Below are positions 37,323 through 48,857 of a stretch of 64,000 nucleotides of DNA, in pieces. A program made the translations under genes and the position numbers. Each line of letters begins with the position of its first letter. Position 1 is the first letter of the stretch. The DNA is from Corticium candelabrum (taxonomy: Eukaryota > Porifera > Homoscleromorpha > Homosclerophorida > Plakinidae). The notes under the pieces were generated by a model. The model made no database searches and had not been told where the DNA came from. It saw only the letters and a list, made by a program, of their open reading frames with translations. The stretch lies in NCBI RefSeq assembly GCF_963422355.1, contig NC_085089.1, positions 7,596,052-7,660,051 on the forward strand, in the 5' to 3' direction.

Positions 37323-40300
37323 CATAGAGACGTGTATGTGTGGTGTACATACTTGCTCAGCACCATACACTACAAACTTTTCTAATGCAAGGTTGGTCTG
37401 ACCATTGATCTCTATGTTTCTATTCACCAAAGTCACAAGTTATCAAGCCCCTGTGTACGTCCCTGTGTATAGTACAAATTATGTACACACAAGCATCATA
37501 ATCAGAAAAACGATTTCAATGATTTAGACTCCATCACTAAAACCCCAAAAATGACAAATTGTGGAATTGTACCATGTATTTTAATATCATTGATGATAAC
37601 ACCTTGTCTAACTGTTAACAGTCATTAACTTTCCAAACATCCAATTCTATAATCAAATGACACTAATAATACACCATCCATAAAGTGCTGTTTCATGTAT
37701 GCAAGTGTGGTTACTGTTCACTCAACATACGTACCATTGTGCTTAAAAAGTTCGATTTTGGCTCCAGACAGTCGTGATCCCAAAACGATTGAAGCATGAT
37801 TTAGTTGATCACTTATGATCAACGATCCCTATGAAACACAGCAGTGAGCCAGCCAAATGCGACACAACCATTAACAAGCAACACAACCATTAACAAGCAA
37901 CAAGCACAAACACACATGTTTGTGATAACAAAATTATGATGATTTCTGCACTGTTTGTACACAGTCCACAAATCACTATAATTTTCTATAGAGCATTACA
38001 GGCTGCTCAACATTTCATATTGTCAGCACTACAACTAAGTGACGTTTGTATGTAGTGTGGCTGCAACTATTATTCACTCTCTCAATGTCTTTTTGAGGTG
38101 GTAGGTTAGCATGAAAGATCCTAACGAATTTGATCGAATAGCAGTGACATGGTTAGGCCACTGCAAATATATATTAGTTCCTGGTCATTGTCTGCATATT
38201 TTTTTGTCACAAATCAAGGAAATTAAATATTATTACGCATGTACAGTATAATCGCTGAATACTATCCCATGCGTTTAGAGTGCTGCAAGTCCAAAGAATG
38301 GGCGAAGTACAGAAAATAGTAAAAACTTTACTTCATTACGCCATCCATACTTTTTGTGTTTGTGTACCTTTGGTACAGAATTGGAAACAGTGAAGTTGGA
38401 CCTCAAATGCTGCATATTTTGTTTTCAAAGTTAATACAATTGAAATCTATTTAGTGGGCGTAGCATAACAATAATAAAAATAATAACCGCCTTTGTCAAA
38501 TTTTGAAGGACTCAAGACCAGAAATAATACATTTTCTTGGTGTGGCCTTAGATTTGTCTAGTAGCAGTGTCTTCGCTGTCAAAGCCAAATCATTCTACCT
38601 TGCCAACTACAACTGGTAAGTTAGCAGAGTTTGTAGCAAAACCCATTCCAAATGTAAGGGCTGCCGGTTTGCCTACAAACTCAGCAACAAGCTGCTCCAA
38701 CTCCTTATGAATATCAAGTGTTCCTAAACAACATACTTCTCTACAAAAACCGTTCAAACGTTTGCAGTATCAAGCATACCCAATTCTCGTCTACTACTGC
38801 AAGTTCCAGCACCGTATGTTGAAAGAGCACGACGAGCATCTTCTGCACAGGAGCCTTGTGTCTCAGCAAATCCAAGATAGTTATAAGAGCTGAGATTTAA
38901 TGCACGAATTTTTCTGCCAGTAACTCTAATCAAATTAGAAAAAAGAGTAAATACATTTACAAAAAGGCAGCATCATATTCAGACCATAAATCAAACACAT
39001 AGTTAAAAGTTATCGTAATTGGTCAAGTTGTGCATACTTGAGATCACTGTTAAATGAATCTGTTGTTTTCCTCTCCAAAACATCAAAATGGTCACCTGCA
39101 TTGCTGGCAATTGGCCGATTCCAACAATCTTTTATTCTGCCGTATATGTTGAGAGTGTACATTGCTTCAAAGTCAGAGTACAAAGGAACAAAGTCCTAGA
39201 TAGTAAACATGGCATCAACACCATACCACAAAAATTAGTATCTGTTGATGTGCAACAACCCCTTTCGTTCACTAGCATATTTAGTCTATGTTACAGTACA
39301 TTGTTCTCTAGCACAAAAGTGTGAACCAACAAGTTACAAATTAAGTGTGCCTTTAGTATACTAAATCATACATTGTAACAAGTAACTGACACACATCTTG
39401 TTATATAGAGATGATATTGGCAATTCCTACAGTAATCTCCTCCCCTTTTTGTTGGGAAAAGTACTGTACCTCTCGTTGGGAGGAAGGCGAGTGGGAGGGA
39501 AGAAGTGTGAGGACGGAGGGATGGATGGAACCATCTTCATACAGCATTCATTCCCATCAGACATCAGTAAAAGCGTGTAGGTCCACCTCAATCTAGACAA
39601 CCTCTTCAAAATAGTCAAGCCCAATGTCCTGAACACCGTATTTGAGCATTGAAATCCTAGTCATATGTGTGGGAGTAACATTCAGAACATGCCAACCAAC
39701 TGGCGGCATTGACTAAACTTTACAGCCAATAACAAAGCCATGGTACAGCAGTCTTACATCAAAACAGTTTACTAATGATCTAGTGCAAGCAGTTTACAAA
39801 CTTTCCTCAACATGACTAGCATGGAACAATTCACACACGTAAGAAGCAAAATTGACCCTTTACTAAAAATTTTAAAAAACCTACTACTTCAACATGATAT
39901 AGTGAATCCGACATACGCGCTAATAACTGTGTGTGCATCTGCCCATCTAGCAAGATCACTAGAACATACAGTCACCCGTGTACACAAGTACGTAGCATAT
40001 CCGCATCCGTTTCATGCATGCTTGTGTACTACACAAAAGACTCACAACCAATTATTATCCTGTCCTACTAATCTAACGTTACGTACAAGATCAGCAGTCC
40101 ATCAGGCCACCATCACGCACCGCCTTTTTCTCCAAATTTGGATACAACATCAACATGCACGAAGTACGACGACAACTGAGCAGAACTGGCAGCTAGCTAA
40201 CAACATTACACGTATGCACAGTCACAATCAAAAGAAGGGAAATCTGCATGCACAGCAAAGTTGCTGCGATCGGCGTAACGTAGGTCGCGTGGCTCTCTCC

Positions 40301-40730
40301 TCCCTGGTGTTGAGTTGTTCCGCCGAAACTTCCGCCGCCAGATGAGGTGGAGCAGCTGCTGCGTGAGACCGCATGATAACAGTATGTAGCATGCACAATG
40401 CACGTGGAGTAATCTCCTGGGACGGGAGTAGATACAAAGTGACAACGAGCACCCGTGACTTACCTTCATGCCTTCTACTTTAGCTCCGTATCGAATCCAA
40501 CCCCAACGTCGGAGTAGTTCTCTCAGGTAAGATATAAGAATGAGAAGACCGAAAGCGAAGTAGGTAGTTATCGCTGCCCACAGCGGAATGACTTCGAATG
40601 ATTCTGTGTGCGATGGTAAATCACATGGTTTCGAATTCGTTGTCGTGCCATTACAATGTTTTTCAGGCTCTAATGGCTTCACATAGCCATTCTGCTGAGC
40701 AACAACAGTTTCTGTGACACTGGCCGACAT
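35170..40730 (-). CDS. SPTLC2: Serine palmitoyltransferase, long-chain base subunit 2
   Basis: Twelve exons on the minus strand: 40464-40730, 39038-39195, 38780-38925, 38599-38723, 37735-37828, 36996-37101, 36786-36843, 35885-36046, 35659-35822, 35505-35603, 35311-35440 and 35170-35250. They give 529 residues; the human protein is about 562. This PLP enzyme, with subunit 1, joins serine and palmitoyl-CoA in the first step of sphingolipid synthesis in the ER membrane. Residues about 45-70 ([20 protein letters not shown]) form the membrane segment. Motifs seen are [55 protein letters not shown] and the PLP-binding [13 protein letters not shown] with its Lys. The end [10 protein letters not shown]...[11 protein letters not shown] also matches. 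An 81 bp palindrome lies in intron 6 and microsatellites lie in others. Confidence 0.95.
36402..36450. repeat. (AGC)n/(AAC)n trinucleotide tract in SPTLC2 intron 7
   Basis: About 49 bp of interrupted AGC and AAC repeats, intronic. Confidence 0.85.
36669..36747. repeat. (GT)n microsatellite in SPTLC2 intron 7
   Basis: About 79 bp of GT, close to the acceptor side as read on the plus strand. Confidence 0.95.
36893..36973. repeat. Nested palindromic element in SPTLC2 intron 6
   Basis: Arms GCCTCGGCCTCCCAGACC and its reverse complement (one mismatch) enclose a second hairpin, GGACGAT-gcaa-ATCGTCC. It takes up more than half of a 152 bp intron. It looks like a tiny foldback element. Confidence 0.7.
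37263..37321. repeat. (CA)n microsatellite with CACG-rich left flank, SPTLC2 intron 5
   Basis: About 58 bp of CA, preceded by alternating GTGCGCATGC-type sequence from 37,200. Confidence 0.9.
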
Positions 40731-40860
40731 GGGGTCAAAAAGTATACGGGACATCGACAAAACGCAAATTATACGGGACTTCGACAATATTTTCTTGGCA
40801 CAAAAATTACACATTGATATCAACGTGCGTTCTCAATTTTGCTTTCCGTAAACTTCCGTA
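40731..40860. promoter_or_regulatory. Putative bidirectional promoter, SPTLC2 / SLC35F6
   Basis: The two start codons face away from each other with only 130 bp between them. Both 5' UTRs and the shared core promoter must lie here unless there are non-coding upstream exons. A direct repeat of TATACGGGAC(A/T)TCGACAA occurs twice within it (about 40,742-40,790). No clear TATA box is seen. Confidence 0.6.
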
Positions 40861-43800
40861 ATGGGAAGATTGAACTGTCTGCAGATCATTCTAGCAACTG
40901 GCATGCTAATCACTGGCTCGATCAATACTTTATCTAAGAAAGCACAGAATGACTGCACGTAAGGGCATGACCACTGTGTTGTGTCGTGGAGTGTCGCCTG
41001 CTTACGTAAATTGAGTTGATGTGATTTCTGATGCAGAGTGGGATATAACAACAGTCATGGGGCGCCACCTCACAAATTTGATCATCCTTGGTTTCAAACC
41101 CTTGTCATGTTTACTGGTAGGTGCACTCTAATAACTATGTTAATTAATTAGGTGAATCCTGAGGTTGTCTAAAATTCTAATTTGCTATATTTTCTATGAC
41201 AAAAGTGAGAGGACTCATTACACACAGTAACTGGTCTAGTCTTGCAACTGGTCTAGGAAGTAGATCAATGTCTTTTAGTAGAAAGAAATTTAATATATTG
41301 TGAAAACAAAACAGAATGTACTTTCATTGATACTTCCAGATAAGATTCAAACGGTCTGTATCTGTGATGGAAAGTGCTACTTTGTCTACAGGATTATAAT
41401 GTAGTTTATAGATTAATTCAATTTAATTCAGCCACATCATATACAGTACTGGACAAAAGTTTTGAGCCACCCTTCAACAATCCTTTTCTTTGGCCTTAAA
41501 ATCATTTACTTATGAGTAAAGTAGACAATACCACTATCAATAGAGTCAAAAACACAAAACTGTATCATTTCAGTGTGTTTAATAGAACAGATTACGCCTA
41601 ATAATTAGTATGGCGTAATACACACGAAAATAGACTAATTTGCAGGGTGGCTCAAAACTTTTGTCCAGTACTGTACAAATGACTGTGTTTGTTTCTTTTC
41701 TATAGGAGAGTCTTTATGCCTTATTGGCTTTGCTATTCAGCGGATAAGAGAAAATCGAAAATTGCAGATTTCAAGAGAAGTTAGTTGACTTAGATCGTCG
41801 ATCATCATTTTTTTGAAGCTCAACAGACTTTTGTCACACGTCTTTGTGATTACAGGAAGAATTTACAGCTTGGAATACAAACAGAGAATACATTCATTAT
41901 AAAAAGCCACCGTGAGTTTAGAAGCTGTAATTGATAGTTATTGATCATATTAATTAAACGATCAGTTTTAGTGAGTGCAAACCTACATAAAGTTGCATGC
42001 TCTTTGACATAAGTAGGAATGCAGAAATATTGCTTTTGTTGAGGAAGTAGTTGCTTGTGTGTGATGTCATTGTTGTATTTTATTGCTTGGTTTGGTGACA
42101 GACACAATCTTGTGTATATTGTTGTATGTATGTTGTGATGTAGGGTATGTCATTGGATTTTTATTTTACCAACTCTCTGTGATTTGACAGGAACAACTTT
42201 GGCTGGTGCCTATAAACTTGTTCTGTACCGAAACGTAATGTACTGTTTTGCTTGTTCTTTTTATTTCAAAGGAATTGGCCTTGTCATTGTCAATGCTTCA
42301 GTGTGGCAAATGCTGAGGGGCTCCATCATTGTATTTACTGGCATTCTGTCTGTTTTGTTTTTAAAGAGAAAATTGAAGTGCTTTCATTGGGTGGGAATAC
42401 TATTAGTAGTGGTACAGACATTTGTTATTTAATTTGTAATTGCAAGACAGTAATTGTTTTGTGCATGCTGTTTTGAAATAGTTTGGACTGTGTGTTGTTG
42501 GACTATCAGACGTGTTTGGTCAGGATCAGTCACATAGTGGTTGGCGTGTTATAGTGGGTGAGTAATCAGTCAATAAGTGAGCAAAGAGAATGTTATGCTA
42601 TTATTTAATGTTATTATTAATCTATGTTATTATTAATATCTGTCACTGCAAGTTAGGTGTGGGCATTGAAAAATGTCTGTACTAGATCCATGCTGAGAGT
42701 TGTGGTTGTGGTTTTAGGTATCATATTGATTGTGGCTGGTCAGCTTGCTAGTGCTGCTCAGATGGTAGTTGAAGAGTCGTTCTTAAAGAAAAGGCGATTC
42801 GCTCCACTACAAGTATTATAATGCGTTATGTGACTTGAGTTATGTAAGCTGTACTTCCTTCTTCAGGTAGTTGGAATGGAAGGCCTTTTTGGAGTTATTC
42901 TAACTGCAGGAGTAAGTCACACGAGGTGTGGTGTTTGTATTGGCATGTATACACAAGTCTCTTGCTTATCAGGTTGTACTGCCCATTCTCTATCATATTA
43001 ATGTTAATGGAAAGCCATACGAAGATGGGTGAGCAACTAAAGTGTGTTATGCTCTTTGATATTGTCATATATGATTATGGGTATGCAGACTTGATGCCAT
43101 TTACCAAATTATGAATAATTGGGTTCTTCTGGGAATGACATGTATATTTCTGTGTTTTCAGTGTGTTCTTTTCACTACTGATGTTCATATGTTTATAGTG
43201 CTCTACTTGACTTCAATAATATTCTATAATTATTGTGGATTGGCAGTCACAAAGTCACTGACAGGTGGCTATAGTATCCCTTTGAACAGAATGCTTGACT
43301 GTTTGCTCAACAATTTGCTGCATGTTATATATTTTAGCTGTTCATCGGACTCTAATTGATGCATTGAGAACAATAGTCATTTGGGTCGTAGAACTGGTGA
43401 TCTATTATGCTGGAGCTGAGGTACTTAAAATCTCAATAATATATACTTTAATTTATTCATTCATTCGTGTTGATATTACAGAGCTTTGGAGAAGGATTTA
43501 GTTGGTGGAGCTTTGTTCAATGTATGATATGTTGTTCTTATGAGATTCACTTGGTGGCTAAACTGTTATTCAATGGTCGTTGATCCATAGTGGACGGCTT
43601 TGTGTTTTTGCTCATGGGCACATTGCTTTACTATGAGATTGTTGAGGTACAGTGCCTTGGAGCAAGCAAGACAACGCTTGAAAGGTTCTTTGAGAAAAGC
43701 AAAACTGGTGAAAACAGTGACAGCGTGAGCCTTTGATTAATTAGGATATTAATTAGGATGCCGGTATCATTATTTGTTATATGGTAGGTTACTTTGCTTG

Positions 43801-43926
43801 GAGACAAAAGCGAAGATGATGGAAATGACGAATACGGAAACAGTGAGTAAGTAAGACACCAAAATTGATACTCTCATGGATTATCTATTTTCAGTACAAT
43901 ACAATGCCTGTAGGATTACCACATAA
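40861..43926 (+). CDS. SLC35F6: Solute carrier family 35 member F6 (nucleotide-sugar-transporter-like membrane protein)
   Basis: Seventeen small exons: 40861-40958, 41037-41116, 41706-41779, 41856-41911, 42144-42205, 42272-42411, 42482-42557, 42718-42812, 42867-42911, 42973-43028, 43089-43141, 43199-43264, 43338-43420, 43482-43521, 43591-43724, 43788-43842 and 43895-43926. All phases agree and give 414 residues (human about 371; the extra length is mainly a hydrophilic tail). Matches to the family include MLITGSINTLSKK at the start, LPTLCDLTGTTLA, QMLRGSIIVFTGILSVLFLK, GQLASAAQMVVEE, GLAVTKSLT and LIDALRTIVIWVVELV. About ten membrane helices are expected. The human protein is lysosomal/mitochondrial-associated and its substrate is not established. 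The last two exons are less certain. Intron 2 carries a Tc1/mariner-type MITE. Confidence 0.92.
41444..41673. mobile_element. Tc1/mariner-type MITE in SLC35F6 intron 2
   Basis: A 230 bp element flanked by TA on both sides. Perfect terminal inverted repeats of about 29 bp begin CAGTACTGGACAAAAGTTTT and end with its reverse complement. There is no coding capacity. The perfect ends suggest recent activity. Confidence 0.88.
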
Positions 43927-44148
43927 CGGTCAAACAATATGATGGCAAGTCACTAAAGGATGTCTCTATTGTGTACCAGGACACAATGGTCCATAATAAA
44001 GTAACACTCACATGAGATTTTGAGAGGTTGATATCAACCTTAATTAGAGTATGTAATAAAACATACACTTGGTTGTGATAACTACAAGCTATGGCAGCTA
44101 TGCTCAATGATAATGACTTAGCATGATCAATGGACTATTTTAAAAAAG

Positions 44149-47100
44149 CTAGACACAACTAGAAAACAATGCAAGAGTTTTGAAAGCATTCCACAGAACT
44201 TGAGGTTGGGCTTCACAAACGAAACGCTTCTTTAGCTCTATACTGAACTGTCGTGAGGTAAGAGACTGTCCCGCCAGTGACAAACTGGAGTAGTCGTTGT
44301 CTTCACACATAGCCATCTCCAACTGTTCTTTGAGAATCCACTGACAGCAGTCATCGACAGACATGAGTGGTGTGTTACTAGGAGGTCCCCACAACATCAG
44401 GCCGACAACATGGATCAATGTTAGTGTCTCTTTCCGTGCAGATGGTTCGTTTAAGACCATATTTTTCAAAAGGCTGTGAAGAGAATTCGAATAGCATGAT
44501 GGCAATTCTGGTATTTCACTGTTACTGTAATGAGGTTTGGCCATCGAAGAGCCAGGAAATTCATCATTCCAGGAATTGCTGTTGGGACTGCTGCTAGGAG
44601 GTTCTCTCAGGAGATTGAAAAACATCCTGCCAATTGCAAAGGTATCAGATTTGGCATATATATCCAGTAAAGTCAGTTGTGTCGTTGCCGTATTTGGAGG
44701 GCCTGAGCGGCTCCATCGTGCAAGCTCTGGTGCCCAAGCATGAGCATTACCTGCAAACACCTGTGTTTTTTCAACAAACTCAACAGCAGCTGTTGGTTTT
44801 AGTTGTTGTCTTTGCACTGGGAGAGATGACAAACTATTAGTCCTGCTTACAGCAGCATTATTTGCATCCAATCCATATCCACTCTCTATTTGTTTATGCT
44901 TGTCATGTGACTGGCAAGCAGAGTTAGCAGACTTGATAACACGTCTAGCAAAACCAAAATCAGCAATGACCACTTCCCAGCCAGACATTAATATATTTGA
45001 TGCTTTTAGATCACGATGGACAACACTATTAGTGATTAAATGATGAATGCCACAGAGAAGTTGGTAAATGATTAGAAGGTACTCCCATTCTTCCACACCA
45101 AATGGTGGAATTGAGTATTGTCTCTTCTGTTCAATGATCCATTTTTCTAATGTAGTCTCATACTCAGGCATTACAAGGAATGTGGTTGTACTTGCCATTT
45201 CCAATGGTACATCAAACTGTTGGGGAACTAAGAACTTCAAGTATTGATGAAATGATGCAGTTGACCCTTGATAGTGGTGTATAACAGGAAGGACATAGGG
45301 GGATGGTGGAAGAGTGAGGGGTACATCATGTTCAGCACCAAACTGGGCACGTAGCCAAGGTGTTCCACTGAATCCAACACCATGACTGCTCTGCAGCATG
45401 TTGATGAGATTATTCATCATCTTGAGCACAAGAACTCCAAATTTCACATGTCGAATACGAAATACTAAACTACAGCTGCCTTCTAACAGACCATCAAGTT
45501 TTCGATTAAACGGACCATCACCAATTATTTCAAAATCTTTGTTTAGCTCCCACTGATGACCAGCTTTTGTAGTCAGAGTCTGTCGCAGGCTTTCATATGG
45601 CATTTCGAATAGTTTAATGCATGATGCAAGCAGTCCCTGAGCTACTTGAAACTTCTCAACAGACACTGCTTCCAGTAACCCAGCAAACATTGCTGGCTGT
45701 AATACCATTCGACTGCTTTGTCCTGCTGCACCCTGTGATAACACTACTTTGCTCTTCACTTTAGGTTTGGTCATTCCAGCATGCAGCTGCAATGTAAGAG
45801 ATGCTGTTTGTTTTCGAAGTTCTTCACTTTCGGTAGAAGTTTCTTCTAGTCTTGTCTGACAAAACTTCAGCTTTTGCCTTACTGCTTGACAGTCACCTTT
45901 AGTTATTCTTAGCTCCTCTTCAACTTGTGCCTTCTCTTGCACCAATCGCTGATGATCAAGACGAAGTATTTCAAACTTCTCTCTATGCAAACTGTTTTCT
46001 TTAGGTGCTGAAGTAGGCTGAATTTTGGTCTCTGCAGTTTTTGCCACTTCAAATTTTTCGTTGCTAATTCGGCCATGCTGAAATTGCCCAGATTTATCTG
46101 ATTGCTCTTCAAGTGATATGTGGCCCATTGATTCAGTCATCGGTTCACAAGTAACTGGCATTGCAACTGGTGCCAACCCTAAATCATAAGAATTTCTAAC
46201 TCCTCATTTTCTTATGTTACACTCGATAACAATCAATCATGCAGGGAAGTTAAGACTACACTATCACATCCTCCTCCTACTGCCTGCAACCGGTCAACAC
46301 CCAAGGACAATCTGTAGCAAATCCTCCCATAATTTCCACCCACAAAACTATCAGGTCTGGTGGTGGACCCTCTTAGATGCTACAACAGGTACTCATATTA
46401 CTTACTTTAATTAAGCAATTTCAACTAACCTTGACGTCTGTTTGCATTTTCCATCATTGCCTTGAGGAAGGATGCTGCCTCGATCATCTCATTGCTGTCT
46501 GCCTCAGCCAGTGGTGTTCTACCCTGCTGATTCCTAGCAGTCAACTCAGCTCCACCGTTCAGCACCAACAGACGTATCACAGCCAAGTGGCCCCTCATAC
46601 AGGCCATATGAAGTGGCGTATCCTCATTGCCGTTGACAATGTTGGAGCTCGCCCCATACTCTAACAGCGTCTCCGCCATTTTCAAAAATCCACGGTCTGA
46701 AGCCGCGTGTAAAGCGGTCGATCCCCATTTGGTTTTTGCATTAGCATCTGCTCCTCGATCCAGCAAAGCAGCCACAAGATTTTCATGATGTTTACTGACG
46801 GCCCAGTACAAGCAGGTAGCTTCCAAGCTATCCCGAGCATCGACGTCTGTACCTTCCGCAATGTAGGACAACACACTGCTCGTGTCACCAGCCTTAGCTG
46901 CTCTATGCATCGCCATTGCTTTAGAATCGGGAGAGTAGGCTAAACACAGAAGGAAAAATTACACGAATGTTCACGGGGTATAGAGTGGAACGGGGTGGCT
47001 CTAGCTACCAGGAACTCTCGTGATCACATACAAATCCGTATTACAAGTTATCTCGCAACAGTAAATTTGCATATGAGTACATGCAATGTCATGCCAATAG

Positions 47101-47170
47101 ATGCCAGACGGATTAGCTCAGAGGAAACGCCACGTAAGAATACAGTACCTCCATCCCAGCACGTTGCCAT
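44149..47170 (-). CDS. Ankyrin repeat - coiled coil - PINK1-like protein kinase
   Basis: Three exons on the minus strand (47149-47170, 46430-46939, 44149-46178) give 853 residues. Residues about 15-165 hold four to five ankyrin repeats (for example GSTALHAASDRGFLKMAETL and DTPLHMACMRGHLAVIRLL). Residues about 238-308 form a coiled coil. The kinase domain runs from about 398 to 790: Gly-loop LEGSCSLVFRI, Lys430 in VLKMMNN, HRDLKASN (Asp567), DFG 584-586 and an APE. The kinase and its C-terminal extension follow PINK1 block by block (FLVM..Y..TL, QLL.G..HL, GLMLWGP then CCQWILKEQ), rather than generic kinases. PINK1 normally begins with a mitochondrial presequence and membrane segment; here ankyrin repeats stand there. 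Catalytic residues look intact. Function is unknown; the long last exon has no intron. It is convergent with SLC35F6, whose end lies 222 bp away. Confidence 0.85.
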
Positions 47171-48157
47171 CAGACTGATCCAACAGAACGAAGAAAGACT
47201 AGAAACTTAGCTGCGCAACACATGCGAAAGGAGTCCCCTTCGGTCTCCTCTGGCAACTGCAGCTTGCAGTGGCAGTTTTCGCAGTAGCGGCAATCGATGC
47301 ACACTGATAGTGGATCAGGCAAAGAATGACGTGTAGAGTCGAGTCGCAAGAGTGTTTTTAGATTTATAGCGGAAGTATTGGGCTTGCGGTTTGTACTATG
47401 TAAAAGGGGATTCCCCCTTTAACCGATTAGATTTATTAGATTAGATAAATGTGGCGTCCTGAATGCGAGAGCTTGTAGCGATTGTACGTACACCGTGGAT
47501 AGGATCTCGCACGGCGGTTGTCTTGTCTCTGTGTTCTGAGAATGAAAGCAAGAGATGGAACACGTGGTTGGATAGGATCACATGGAACAGTTAGTACATG
47601 CACACTGCACCATGCACATGCAACGTCCAGGTTGTTTTAGTGCTCTTTACTTTTCAACTCTAACTGTACCGTCTAGCTTCAATTAAATAACAGCATACAC
47701 GGACGTCTACTAGTAGATAATTTGCTTCCTTGTCAATATTGTATAAACACTCTGCTGTTGTTTACTATCCTATAGCTGGAGCTCTCACCGTTGTCCGGTT
47801 CAATCGGCCACTTCTTTGAAAGAACTAATCAATGCGGCAGCTTACATCAGTATCCTTCCTTAATTAATTGTTTTCTGTGTTCACCAGGAAGTAACACTGC
47901 AAGGAGTAGGGTGTGTACTAGGGTGTGTACACTCCACCCTGACTCCAACTCCACCCTATGTACCATGATACACCATGATACATCAATACATACACAACCA
48001 TGGGCACCACAATCACCTTTGTTGTGAAACCTGTGAAGGATGCAAGTATTGAGTTGTTAGAAGCCAGAAGCTTCCAGCAATCTCATAATCACCAGATTTG
48101 TCAATGAGTGGATTACTGTGCAGCATGTAATACAGGGGACTGAGCTAGATATGTGGT

Positions 48158-48231
<74 letters not shown>

Positions 48232-48857
48232 ACAAACAGCAGCACAGTGTTTTTGTAATTAACTAAGACTATACAATCTACTACAGTAGAACAATCTGGC
48301 CATCGATCTCATCTGTTGCTGCTACAGTCTAGATGATGACCATGCAACTACAATATGACCTATACGTATTTATAAAACAGTTAATAGTGATTTAAGTTAA
48401 CATAATACAATTACTATATCATAACTTTGAACTTTGCACTATCAGTGATATTCGCTTTTTGAACAAATCCTACATATCAAATCCCATCCGGTTGCCTAAT
48501 ACTGAAAAATAACGTTGATGCTGATATATTGTATAGACTAAGTAGTTAGAGTTAAGCACGACACTAGTCAACGTAGCTAGCTCGTCGTTAGTTTATCAAA
48601 TCTGAGAACAGGATCAAAGAGGTAGGAAAACTAAAGCACGTAGATCATTGCATTGTGTGCATTGTTTAATTACTTAAGTTAATAAAGACATTGAACATTG
48701 CAAACGAAACGTGATGGATCGATCATTACCTTAGAATCTGGCGACAGCTTGTTTCAAATCTCGTAGATATCAATTAGGTTTGTTTATCACGTGATTGGTT
48801 GCATGACAACAGAGTGTATAGTAGGTACTGTATGTAGCAACAGTTGCTACACACGAA
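47171..48857. other. Divergent intergenic region, kinase gene to BBOF1
   Basis: No gene recognised. It contains a (GT)n tract (48154-48230) and a short palindrome AAAGGGGATTCCCCCTTT near 47,403. Both neighbouring promoters must lie here. Confidence 0.5.
48154..48230. repeat. (GT)n microsatellite
   Basis: About 77 bp of GT in the spacer upstream of BBOF1. Confidence 0.95.

Noticed and set aside
39812-40345. 177-residue plus-strand open frame
   Set aside because: Lies in intron 1 and exon 1 of SPTLC2 on the opposite strand and matches no family; coding signal belongs to the minus strand.
47403-47420. AAAGGGGATTCCCCCTTT palindrome as a terminator or histone-type stem-loop
   Set aside because: No histone gene or transcript end is near, and the sequence does not match the histone stem-loop.
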